Source: Bacteroidales bacterium
GTDB taxonomy: Bacteria > Bacteroidota > Bacteroidia > Bacteroidales > UBA932
Assembly: GCA_017483985.1 (NCBI GenBank)
Contig: JAFUUB010000047.1
Coordinates: 1-39,028, forward strand
DNA length: 39,028 bases
Reading direction: 5' to 3'
Positions 25,309 to 32,792 of this stretch are shown here, one piece after another (the first letter of the stretch is position 1; every line of letters starts with the position of its first letter). The position numbers were made by a program, and so were the translations under genes. The notes beneath the pieces were generated by a model. The model did no database searches. It was not told the origin of the DNA and worked only from the letters and a program-made list of their open reading frames with translations.

Positions 25309-26568
25309 TTATTTCCACCAGGAAACCATCTTGGGATCGGTCTTCTTCACGGTCGCGGCCTTGTCGGCCCCGATCTTGTCGGGCAGGTTTACGAACAGCT
25401 GGTATCCCAGCTTCTTCTCCAGCTCCTCGACGGAGATGGCCAGGGGCTTGATCTGCTCCTTTCCAAGTTTGTTTTTCCCGGAGACGCTGTATTCGGAATG
25501 CCCGAACCAGAAGGCGCAGGCGGACCAGCCGTCCGTCGCATCGAAGTTATGATAGGAAGACCTTTCATGGACCAGCAGGGCCTTGAAGTAGGCCGTCGGG
25601 ACGGCGACTGCCTTCCAGTCATTGTCGTACACGATGCTGTGACCCGAACCGGCCACGGCACCCGTACAGACATACAGGGTGTCCGTCGCGGCTTTGTCGG
25701 CCCATTCCCGGACCAATGCTTCCAGGTTCGCCCAAGTGCCGCCGTTGAAGTCAAAATCCTGCGGGGTCATGTTCGTACCGTAGTAAGTCTGTGCATTGGC
25801 GCTGTAATTCGCCTGCCGGTCGGCCGATGGAATCTGATGCCCACGGGAATACCCTGCTCCGGACCCGTTGGGCAGCCGGTATGCCCGGCTCTCGACGACC
25901 TGCTGCTTCTCGCGCGGAATCAGCGGGTCAACACCCCAGGCTTCCGTACGGCCGGTACCGCTGCCTTTGATATTGCTGTTCAGCGGATAGGCCACCCAGC
26001 TGGAAATCAGGTTCGAATAGTCCCAGTAGAAGGAATAGTTCCGGATTTTCTTGCTGCCCACGGTCATGTCGTGGTAGAAGAAATACAAGTTGTCGGTCTC
26101 CGAAGTCTGCGGCAGTTCCATCCACTTGACCTTGGCGATTTTCTGCCCCTTGACCTCGACCAGGCCCTTCTGCGTCAGGACCACCTTGGCGGTCTGCGAG
26201 CCGGCTGTCAGGGTCAGGGTCGCCGTGCGCGCCTCTTCCACCGGATTGATCGTATAGTAATACACGATCGTGGCGTCGCCCGAGCCGGAAACGGAAGATT
26301 TCGCGGTCTCGCGGGACTCTCCGGTCTTCAGCGGACAGAGCGTCAGCCAGTCCGCGCTGGAGGTCACCGTCCAGGAGCCTTTGGCCGACACCGTGGCGGA
26401 GTTCGTACCGAATTCCGAGGTCACGGGGTTGGCCTTCAGGGTCAGGGTCGCCGGGGCGACCGGGTCCTCCGATCCGCCTTTGTCGCCGCCGCAGGACACG
26501 GCCCCCGCCAGCAGCGCTCCGAGGAGCACTGCCGGAAGGATCCGCCGTATGAACTTGTCAGTCTTCAA
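25309..26568 (-). CDS. DNA/RNA non-specific endonuclease with BACON domain, lipoprotein
   Basis: The 419-residue protein has a lipoprotein signal (AVSC, Cys26), a BACON domain at about 40-135 (GSWTVTSSADWLTLCP and ATLTLTAGSQTAKVVLTQK) and a beta-beta-alpha-metal nuclease domain at about 145-400. The catalytic motif YSRGHQIPSADR has H244. N275 (DFNGG) and E283 follow with the 31- and 8-residue spacing close to that of the His, Asn and Glu of Serratia nuclease. GTNMTPQ at 264-270 is also typical. The enzyme should cut single- and double-stranded DNA and RNA outside the cell. The start must be TTG: the upstream stop is only 12 nt away and no ATG lies before or in the signal peptide. It sits in a row of OB-fold lipoproteins and an EEP nuclease. 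Confidence 0.93.
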   Translation of the reverse strand: MKTDKFIRRILPAVLLGALLAGAVSCGGDKGGSEDPVAPATLTLKANPVTSEFGTNSATVSAKGSWTVTSSADWLTLCPLKTGESRETAKSSVSGSGDATIVYYYTINPVEEARTATLTLTAGSQTAKVVLTQKGLVEVKGQKIAKVKWMELPQTSETDNLYFFYHDMTVGSKKIRNYSFYWDYSNLISSWVAYPLNSNIKGSGTGRTEAWGVDPLIPREKQQVVESRAYRLPNGSGAGYSRGHQIPSADRQANYSANAQTYYGTNMTPQDFDFNGGTWANLEALVREWADKAATDTLYVCTGAVAGSGHSIVYDNDWKAVAVPTAYFKALLVHERSSYHNFDATDGWSACAFWFGHSEYSVSGKNKLGKEQIKPLAISVEELEKKLGYQLFVNLPDKIGADKAATVKKTDPKMVSWWK

Positions 26569-26580
26569 GACTAAGTGGTT

Positions 26581-28527
26581 TTATTCGAAGGTCAGGGAAA
26601 TCGATTTGACCCGGACCTGGCCGTTATTGGCTTGGAGAACGATTTTCTCCGCACTGCCGGACCAGGTGACGGTCAACGCCGTTTCATTGGCCGTGGCAGA
26701 GGCACCACCCTCCAGACCAGCCATGTCCCAGCAATATTTCGAAGTTCCGGCATTCGGCTCCGTTGTCAAGACCATTTCCTTGATCTTTTTCCCGGTCGGG
26801 GCCGTAACAGACAATACGGAATTCTTATAGACACGAATGTGCTTGTCGTTTGGTGCAACGGCCGTGCTGGTGCTGGTATGCTTGTAATAACCGACTTTGA
26901 CGCCCTGCGTCGTGGAGGAGAAACCGGCGCCATAGGTGCCGTCGGTCTCCGCCGACCAGGTCTGGGCAGATGCGTTTGTTTCGAAGGAAACCGAACTGCC
27001 GGTCGGCGTGTCGCCGCCGCCACCCGGCGTCGTCGAGCCGTTCAGGGAATACAAGTAGGCTTTGCCGGAAACCGTCTCCGGCGTATTGCCCTTGTAATTC
27101 ATCAACTTACCATAGATTACGACCTCGTCGCCGACCTTGATGTCGGTCTGGCCTTCTTCGAATTTCTTGTTCTCCAGATAGAGGATGCGGAAAGCATAGA
27201 ACTCGTCCGTCTCGGTACCATCCGCGGAAATGTAGAACGACGCGTTGCCGTACGTTCCACCCTCGGTATAGGTTCCGCCGCTGGCAATCCGGGAAATCTT
27301 GCCCTTTACATAGACATCCTCCGTGGACTGATAATCCGTATTGCTTGTCCAGGTCAGGTCCTTGACGGCATCGATCGCTCCCTTCGGTGTGTACGGATCA
27401 GCCTGCGTGCCGCTGCCGTTGCCGCCCGGGGTCGGGTCGCCGCCGTCCACCTTCTCGATGAACCAGGCGTACATCACCTCGATCTTGTCGCCGAAGGAGC
27501 CGCGGTAACCGCGGATCTTGATCTTGTCACCTTCCTTCAATCCAAGGTCGGGATAACTCTTGTCGTTCTGTGTGCCATATCCCAGTTCCGTCTTGGTCAG
27601 ACCATAGACATAGACCGTTCCGGTCGCATCCGTCAGGTCGAAGTTGCCGTACGTCGTGTTGATAGAGCCGCCGATCGTACCGACCAACTCGTAGACTTGG
27701 GTCTGGGACTCTGCTGCAGCATTGAACTCGGCCACTGTCACGGACTTCACGTCACCCGGGGTCGGAGGTTCCGGAGTGTCACCGCCGGTATTGCCGTTCA
27801 GGGAATACAGGTAGGCTTTGTTCGCCTCCGTTTCCGGAGTATTGCCCCTGTAATTCATCAACTTACCATAGATGATAACTTCGTCACCGACCTTGACATC
27901 CGGACCAAGGGAAGACGTCCACTTCTTGTTTCCCAGATAGTAGGTCTGGTAAACCTGGAACGACTTCGTGTTCTCCGTCCCGTCCTCAGAAATGAAGAAG
28001 CTTGCATTACCGTAGGTTCCGCTGGCCTCGAAAGTCGTAGAAATGGTGGTAATGATACCCTTGATGTAATACGGACCGGCTTCCTCGTCGGCCGCCAGGG
28101 CGCTGGCCGCAGCCGCGGCACCGGCCGGGGTGAACGGATCCTCGAGGGTACCCGTGCCTTCGGTCTTCTCGCCGAGCGGGCCGTCCTGGTGGACCAGGAT
28201 GGTCTTGTAGTCATAGCCGATGTCCACACGGACGGAACCCGTCCGGTTGTAGCCTTCGTTCTCCAGGACCGAGATGGTCAGGACGGCGTTTTCGTAGCCG
28301 ACGCCGCTCTTCGGGGAGACATCGATCCAGTCGACGGTCGCGACGGCTTTCCAGTCGCGGGTCGTGTTGACGGTCACGGTGTTGGTACCGATGCCGGCAT
28401 CGAAGCTCAACTGGGTCGTTCCGACCTTGACCTCGGGCAGCCCGAGATCCTGCTCCTCTTCCCGGCAGCCGGTCGCGGCGAGCGCAGCCACCGCCAGGAG
28501 GGACATGATGAGATTTCTGATTTTCAT
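26581..28527 (-). CDS. BACON plus triple OB-fold lipoprotein with C-terminal beta-sandwich
   Basis: The 648-residue lipoprotein (ATGC, Cys21, then EEE) reads as five modules: BACON at about 35-117 (TTRDWKAVATVDWIDVSP); OB-like domain 1 at 125-245; a different DUF5689-like OB domain at 260-360 (VTVAEFNAAAESQTQVYELV); OB-like domain 3 at 372-496, a close copy of domain 1; and a C-terminal beta-sandwich at about 510-648 with YKNSVLSVTAPTGKKIKEM. Linkers rich in Gly, Pro and Thr separate the modules. Domains 1 and 3 share YGNASFFIS/YGNASFYIS and KVGDEV.IYGKLMNY.GNTPET. OB folds of this kind resemble those attached to secreted nucleases of the YhcR type. With a nuclease gene 12 nt downstream, a role as multivalent surface receptor for nucleic acid is plausible. 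No catalytic motif is seen. Confidence 0.82.
   Translation of the reverse strand: MKIRNLIMSLLAVAALAATGCREEEQDLGLPEVKVGTTQLSFDAGIGTNTVTVNTTRDWKAVATVDWIDVSPKSGVGYENAVLTISVLENEGYNRTGSVRVDIGYDYKTILVHQDGPLGEKTEGTGTLEDPFTPAGAAAAASALAADEEAGPYYIKGIITTISTTFEASGTYGNASFFISEDGTENTKSFQVYQTYYLGNKKWTSSLGPDVKVGDEVIIYGKLMNYRGNTPETEANKAYLYSLNGNTGGDTPEPPTPGDVKSVTVAEFNAAAESQTQVYELVGTIGGSINTTYGNFDLTDATGTVYVYGLTKTELGYGTQNDKSYPDLGLKEGDKIKIRGYRGSFGDKIEVMYAWFIEKVDGGDPTPGGNGSGTQADPYTPKGAIDAVKDLTWTSNTDYQSTEDVYVKGKISRIASGGTYTEGGTYGNASFYISADGTETDEFYAFRILYLENKKFEEGQTDIKVGDEVVIYGKLMNYKGNTPETVSGKAYLYSLNGSTTPGGGGDTPTGSSVSFETNASAQTWSAETDGTYGAGFSSTTQGVKVGYYKHTSTSTAVAPNDKHIRVYKNSVLSVTAPTGKKIKEMVLTTEPNAGTSKYCWDMAGLEGGASATANETALTVTWSGSAEKIVLQANNGQVRVKSISLTFE
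27041..27144 (-). repeat. Internal 104-bp repeat, copy 2 (OB domain 3)
   Basis: This stretch encodes the end of OB domain 3 of the multi-OB lipoprotein and is nearly the same as 27797-27900, including the identical run TAATTCATCAACTTACCATA. It marks a recent internal duplication or gene conversion. Confidence 0.8.
27797..27900 (-). repeat. Internal 104-bp repeat, copy 1 (OB domain 1)
   Basis: This is the partner of 27041-27144 in the same gene, with equal length and no gaps in the alignment. Most differences are single bases, many in third codon positions. Confidence 0.8.
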
Positions 28528-28539
28528 TTTTATCCGTAA

Positions 28540-29367
28540 TTATTGATTTTCAACTTTTTCGTAGAGTCTCGGGAGGACACCGCTGTCCTGGTCGGAGGGA
28601 TAGCAGCCATAGGAGTTGTAGTTCTGGCTGTACTGCATCCATTTGTTCATGCCGACATTGGTAATCGTTGCATACCCGTCCGCGTCGAATTCCACCTTCC
28701 ACACGCCGGCCGCATCCGCCGGAATTTCAGCGGCGACATTGAAGCTGTTGTATGTTCCGGTCTGGTAAACAAAACGGTTGTCCGGCTGAACGATGTTCCA
28801 TCCGCCGTCAACGGCCACGAAGGTAAATTCGTAGTCGGCACTGGCCATGGCAATCTTTTCCGCATCGCCCATGATCTCCGTCGTCACCTGGATGTAACCG
28901 TAATTCGACGTGATCGGCGAAGCGACCGTCAGGTCGCCATCCTTGTTCGGAGCCACCAGCAGGTAGACCCCGCCGTCCCTGACCTCGGTCACCGGCAGGT
29001 AGACGTTGCCCTTCATCGGGTCGCCGGCCTGCTTGACCAGGAAGGAAGAGGCGCCGCTGGCGCACTCGACGGAAACCGTCGCCTGCCGGTCGGCATTCAT
29101 CTCACCGTTCGTATAGTTGTCAGCGATATTGAACAGGATGGTTCCGTCGCCACGGCCATAACGCGGGCTGGCGGAGATCCAGTCGGGGGTCACCACGACC
29201 CAGTCGCCGTCGGAGATGACCTCCACGGCCAGGGTCGGGACATTCTCGGCCTCCACCACGAGTTCCTCCGTCTGGGAGATGATGACGCGGGAAGCCAGGT
29301 TGATTTCTTTTTCCTTGCACGCGGCCACTGCGAGCAGGGCCATCAAAGCGATATAGATCTTTTTCAT
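28540..29367 (-). CDS. BACON-domain lipoprotein
   Basis: The 275-residue protein has a lipoprotein signal (AVAAC, Cys17) followed by KEKE. A BACON-like domain covers about residues 28-115 (VISDGDWVVVTPDWISASP, then ATVSVECASGASSFLVKQ). The C-terminal 150 residues are a beta-rich region with YLLVAPNKDGDLTV, WNIVQPDNRFVYQTGTYNSF and WKVEFDADGYATITNVG; I do not recognise a named family there, though the pattern of Trp/Tyr strands looks like a ligand-binding beta sandwich. BACON domains usually tether or space partner domains on surface proteins that bind macromolecules. It lies 13 nt after the Oar-like receptor gene and 12 nt before the multi-OB lipoprotein, so it probably belongs to the same surface complex. 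Confidence 0.82.
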   Translation of the reverse strand: MKKIYIALMALLAVAACKEKEINLASRVIISQTEELVVEAENVPTLAVEVISDGDWVVVTPDWISASPRYGRGDGTILFNIADNYTNGEMNADRQATVSVECASGASSFLVKQAGDPMKGNVYLPVTEVRDGGVYLLVAPNKDGDLTVASPITSNYGYIQVTTEIMGDAEKIAMASADYEFTFVAVDGGWNIVQPDNRFVYQTGTYNSFNVAAEIPADAAGVWKVEFDADGYATITNVGMNKWMQYSQNYNSYGCYPSDQDSGVLPRLYEKVENQ

Positions 29368-29380
29368 ACGTTCGCAGGGA

Positions 29381-32300
29381 TTAGAAGGTGAAACGCACGC
29401 CGACCTGCATCCGCCAGCGGGAGTTGAAGTCCGCCACGTTGACGGTCTGCGGATCGTAATGGTAGGTCGGGGTCATGTTGCCCGCGGCATCCAGGCTGGC
29501 GGAAGTCACCGTCAGAATCTGGCGGGACGTGACGTTGCTGTAGTAAATGCCCCAGGCCCGGTTGACCAGGTTGCCCACGTTCAGGATGTCGAAGGTCAGC
29601 TGGACCTTGCGGCCGTGCTGGCGGTCGTACAGGAAATCCTGGGCGAACTGGAAGTCGAAATGGTGCTCGAACGGAGCCTCCGCGGCGAAACGCTCGGACC
29701 ACCGGCCCCGGTGGGAGGACAGGTAGCTGTCATTCCGGATGTAGCGCTCGAACGCGGCGGCATCGCCCGGGGTGGACCAGTTCATCTGGCCGATCTCGGC
29801 CTGGGTCGGGATGTACAGCAGGGAGTTGCCGGTACGGCCGTCGTTGTTGAAATCGACGGCACTTTCATTCATCGTGTAGGAGAAGCGCTGGCCGCTGCCT
29901 CCCTCATAGGAGAGGGTGAAGGATGACTGCAGGCGGCCGCGGAGGTATTTCGGCGTACGGTAGGAGGCGACGCCGATCAGTTTATGCGTCTTGTCAAAGA
30001 GGGAATGACCCAGTTCCATACCGTTGGTATCGACGGAAGGATTGCCCTGCCAGTTGGAATTCGCAATCGAAGAGGTGCCGTCGTTGACGGAATAGGCATG
30101 GCCGAAGGTATAGGCCGCCATCAGGTCGAGACCGAAGTCGAAATGCTTCTGGATCTGACCGCTGAAGGAATAGGTGTAGCCCTTGTTGGTGTTCAGCAGG
30201 GCGATGACCGCGTTGTAAGGGATGTCCTCCGTACTGTAGTAGGGAGCGACGCTGTTCTCACGGGCGTTTGCGGCATCCACGCCATAGACCACGCCTTTCT
30301 GCTGGAGGGCCAGGTTCTTGAAGAACACGTTGTTGAGCGTCTTGGAGAAGAGCCCGTCGAAGGTGAACTTCCAGCCACCGGCGAAGGTCTGCTCGAAACC
30401 AAGGTTGGCACGGAAGACCTGCGGATACTTGAAGTTGCGGTTCAGGGTATTGATCGTGGCCTGGCCGCCCTGTTCCTCGGCGAGACCGGCCTTGACGATT
30501 TCATTATACGGATCGCTGGTGAACGGGAACTTGCCGTATGCCGGCTGATTGACCCGCACGTACTTGGTCTCCATGCCGGTGTTGTTGTAGGCATTGGAGA
30601 TCCACACGAACGGGATACGGCCGGTGAAGAGGCCGGCGCCGCCGCGCAGCAGGGTCGCATGGCTGTCGTTGAGGAACCAGCGGAAGCCCACACGCGGGGA
30701 CCAGAGAGGGACGACTCTCGGAACGACACCGACTTTTTCGCCGGATGCTGCGGAAATGGGACCCTTGTTGAATTCCGGGTTCTCGGTAGGATTGTTCAGC
30801 AGGACCGGGATGTCGACGCGCAGGCCGTAGGTCAGGGTCAGGTTGGTATTGGGCTTCCACTCATCCTGGGCATAGAGACCGAACTGGGCGGCGTAGGTGG
30901 CGGCGGCCCAGTTGGTCGTGTCGTTGGAGCCGGTCACGGCCGGGTCGGAATACCGGTAATAGAACGCTGCAGGGGAATTGTGGAAATAGTCGTTCAGGGA
31001 AGCATATTCATATTCGCCGAAAGCATACTGCAGGAAGAGGTTGTCGAACTTGTAGATCTCGTTGTGGGTACCGAAGGTCAGCTCATGCTTTCCGAGGTAC
31101 CAGCTGAGGTTGTCCGTGATCGTATAAGTGTCGGAATTCATGCGGTTGCCGCCGGAGGAATACTCGGTACCGATGTTGACATAGACCTTGTCCTTGATGT
31201 AGTTGTTGGCGCCCTTGTAGGGGATGTCGCGGTGGTCGCGGACGAAGACCGCGGTCGCACGGAACATGTTGGAGACCGACGGGGAAAGCCGGGAGTTGAG
31301 CTCGAGGACGAAGGTGTTGGTCTTGTTGGCCTGGAGGAAGGAAGAATTGTTGAAATAATAGGAACGATAGCTGGAGGCATAGCGGTCCTTGAAGGCGTCC
31401 ATGTACTGGTAGCGGAGCATCAGCTTGTTGGCCTCGTTGATGTTCCAGTCCAGGCGGGCCAGGACGTTGTAGGAACGGATGTCGATCTGGTGCTGCTTGA
31501 TGCTCTCTCCGGTGTTGCTGACCTTGTAGGTCTTCTCGTAGAAGTCGATCAGCTTCTCGGCCAGCTCGGCATTGAAGTAGTCATACCGGGACCCGTCTTC
31601 CAGCTCGACGGTCTGGGAGAGTTTCTGGTCCGTGTTCTCGTAGGAACCGTTGGCCGGGGTGTAGATGTTCGGACGGGAGTTTTTGTAATATTCACCGCTC
31701 AGGAAGAGGAACAGCTTGTTCTTGACGATCGGGCCGCCGACGGTGAAACCGAAGGTCTCGGAGAACTGCTTCTCATACTTGGTGCGCTTGCCGTCGCTGT
31801 TGAAGTACTTGACCTGCTCCTTGTTGCCCGGGGTCGTACCGATCAGTTCCTGGTTGGTGTAGTAGGTGTAGGCCGAGCCCTTGATGGTGTTGGTACCGGA
31901 CTTGGTGATTGCGTTGATGGCGCCGCCGGTGAAACCGGACTGGCGCACGTCGAACGGCGCCACGACGACCTGGATCTCCTCGATGGCGTCCAGGGCGACC
32001 GGGTTGGCGTCGGTCTGGCCGCCGTTGGTACCGGAGGAGGACAGGCCGAAGGTATCATTGGCCACGGCACCGTCGATCTGGAAGGAATTGTAGCGGTTGT
32101 TGGCGCCGGAGAAGGAGATGCCGCCGCCCTTGTTCACGGTGGCCTGCGGGGTGTACTTGACCACGTCATAGACGCTTCGGTCGATTGACGGCATCGTTTC
32201 GACCATCCGCTGGCTGAAGGAAGAGCCGGCGCCGGTGATGCTGGCGTTGAAGGACTTCTCCGCCACGACGGTCACGGCATCCAGCTCGTTGGTGGATTTG

Positions 32301-32629
32301 AGCTCGGCGTTGAGTTCGTACGGCTCGCCGAGTTTCAGGGTGATGTCCTCGTAGCGGAGCGTGCCCATGCCGAGGAAGGAGACTTCCACGGTGTAGGGAC
32401 CGCCGGTACGCATACCCTGGATGGTATAGCGGCCGTCATTGTTGGTGATGGCGGCATACTGGGTGCCGGAAGGGGTGTGCACGGCGATGACGGCGGCACC
32501 GGCCAACGGCTCACCGCCGTCCTCCGTGATGCGACCGCCAAGGGAGGAGGTAGTCACTTGCGCGAGGGCCGTCATCGTGACGAGCATCGCGGCAAAGACT
32601 GCCAAACCTTTCTTAATCAGTTGATACAT
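29381..32629 (-). CDS. Oar-like TonB-dependent outer membrane receptor (operon copy)
   Basis: The 1082-residue protein has a signal peptide (MTALAQ), a carboxypeptidase-regulatory-like domain at about 22-100 (SSLGGRITEDGGEPLAGAAV), a plug, and a large barrel ending VRFTF. The signatures SGFTGGAINAITKSGTN, GPIVKNKLFLFLSGEYY and GLYAQDEWKPNTNLTL are those of the Oar group of TonB receptors. No SusD gene follows; instead a BACON lipoprotein starts 13 nt downstream. The start is set at the ATG at 32629 after the promoter at 32673-32680; an in-frame TTG at 32653 would give a less usual N-terminus. It is the first gene of the seven-gene unit with two nucleases, so import of large nucleic-acid fragments is a possible role, by context only. 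Confidence 0.93.
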   Translation of the reverse strand: MYQLIKKGLAVFAAMLVTMTALAQVTTSSLGGRITEDGGEPLAGAAVIAVHTPSGTQYAAITNNDGRYTIQGMRTGGPYTVEVSFLGMGTLRYEDITLKLGEPYELNAELKSTNELDAVTVVAEKSFNASITGAGSSFSQRMVETMPSIDRSVYDVVKYTPQATVNKGGGISFSGANNRYNSFQIDGAVANDTFGLSSSGTNGGQTDANPVALDAIEEIQVVVAPFDVRQSGFTGGAINAITKSGTNTIKGSAYTYYTNQELIGTTPGNKEQVKYFNSDGKRTKYEKQFSETFGFTVGGPIVKNKLFLFLSGEYYKNSRPNIYTPANGSYENTDQKLSQTVELEDGSRYDYFNAELAEKLIDFYEKTYKVSNTGESIKQHQIDIRSYNVLARLDWNINEANKLMLRYQYMDAFKDRYASSYRSYYFNNSSFLQANKTNTFVLELNSRLSPSVSNMFRATAVFVRDHRDIPYKGANNYIKDKVYVNIGTEYSSGGNRMNSDTYTITDNLSWYLGKHELTFGTHNEIYKFDNLFLQYAFGEYEYASLNDYFHNSPAAFYYRYSDPAVTGSNDTTNWAAATYAAQFGLYAQDEWKPNTNLTLTYGLRVDIPVLLNNPTENPEFNKGPISAASGEKVGVVPRVVPLWSPRVGFRWFLNDSHATLLRGGAGLFTGRIPFVWISNAYNNTGMETKYVRVNQPAYGKFPFTSDPYNEIVKAGLAEEQGGQATINTLNRNFKYPQVFRANLGFEQTFAGGWKFTFDGLFSKTLNNVFFKNLALQQKGVVYGVDAANARENSVAPYYSTEDIPYNAVIALLNTNKGYTYSFSGQIQKHFDFGLDLMAAYTFGHAYSVNDGTSSIANSNWQGNPSVDTNGMELGHSLFDKTHKLIGVASYRTPKYLRGRLQSSFTLSYEGGSGQRFSYTMNESAVDFNNDGRTGNSLLYIPTQAEIGQMNWSTPGDAAAFERYIRNDSYLSSHRGRWSERFAAEAPFEHHFDFQFAQDFLYDRQHGRKVQLTFDILNVGNLVNRAWGIYYSNVTSRQILTVTSASLDAAGNMTPTYHYDPQTVNVADFNSRWRMQVGVRFTF

Positions 32630-32672
32630 AATATTTTGGTTGTTTTTGTCCAAAAACAGGAATAGTAATTGA

Positions 32673-32680
32673 CAAATATA
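32673..32680 (-). promoter_or_regulatory. Promoter -7 box of the seven-gene nuclease/receptor unit
   Basis: On the minus strand TATATTTG matches TAnnTTTG, 43 nt before the ATG at 32629 in an AT-rich stretch. A GTTTT about 20 nt upstream could be a weak -33 element. It lies just after the terminator of the upstream Oar gene, so it should start a new transcript. Confidence 0.65.
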
Positions 32681-32739
32681 GCCAAAATATTTGGAATTTA
32701 AAACGGTTTGAATCGTCGGAAATGCGGCCGAATGGGAAT

Positions 32740-32769
32740 AAAAAAGTCCGGCCGCTTACACGGCCGGAC
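32740..32769 (-). terminator. Rho-independent terminator of the upstream Oar gene
   Basis: In the minus-strand transcript GTCCGGCCG, a TGTAAG loop and CGGCCGGAC form a perfect 9-bp GC-rich stem followed by TTTTTTATT. It lies 23 nt after the stop of the 32793-36089 gene. Confidence 0.9.
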
Positions 32770-32792
32770 ATATCATATAGGATATTAGACTC

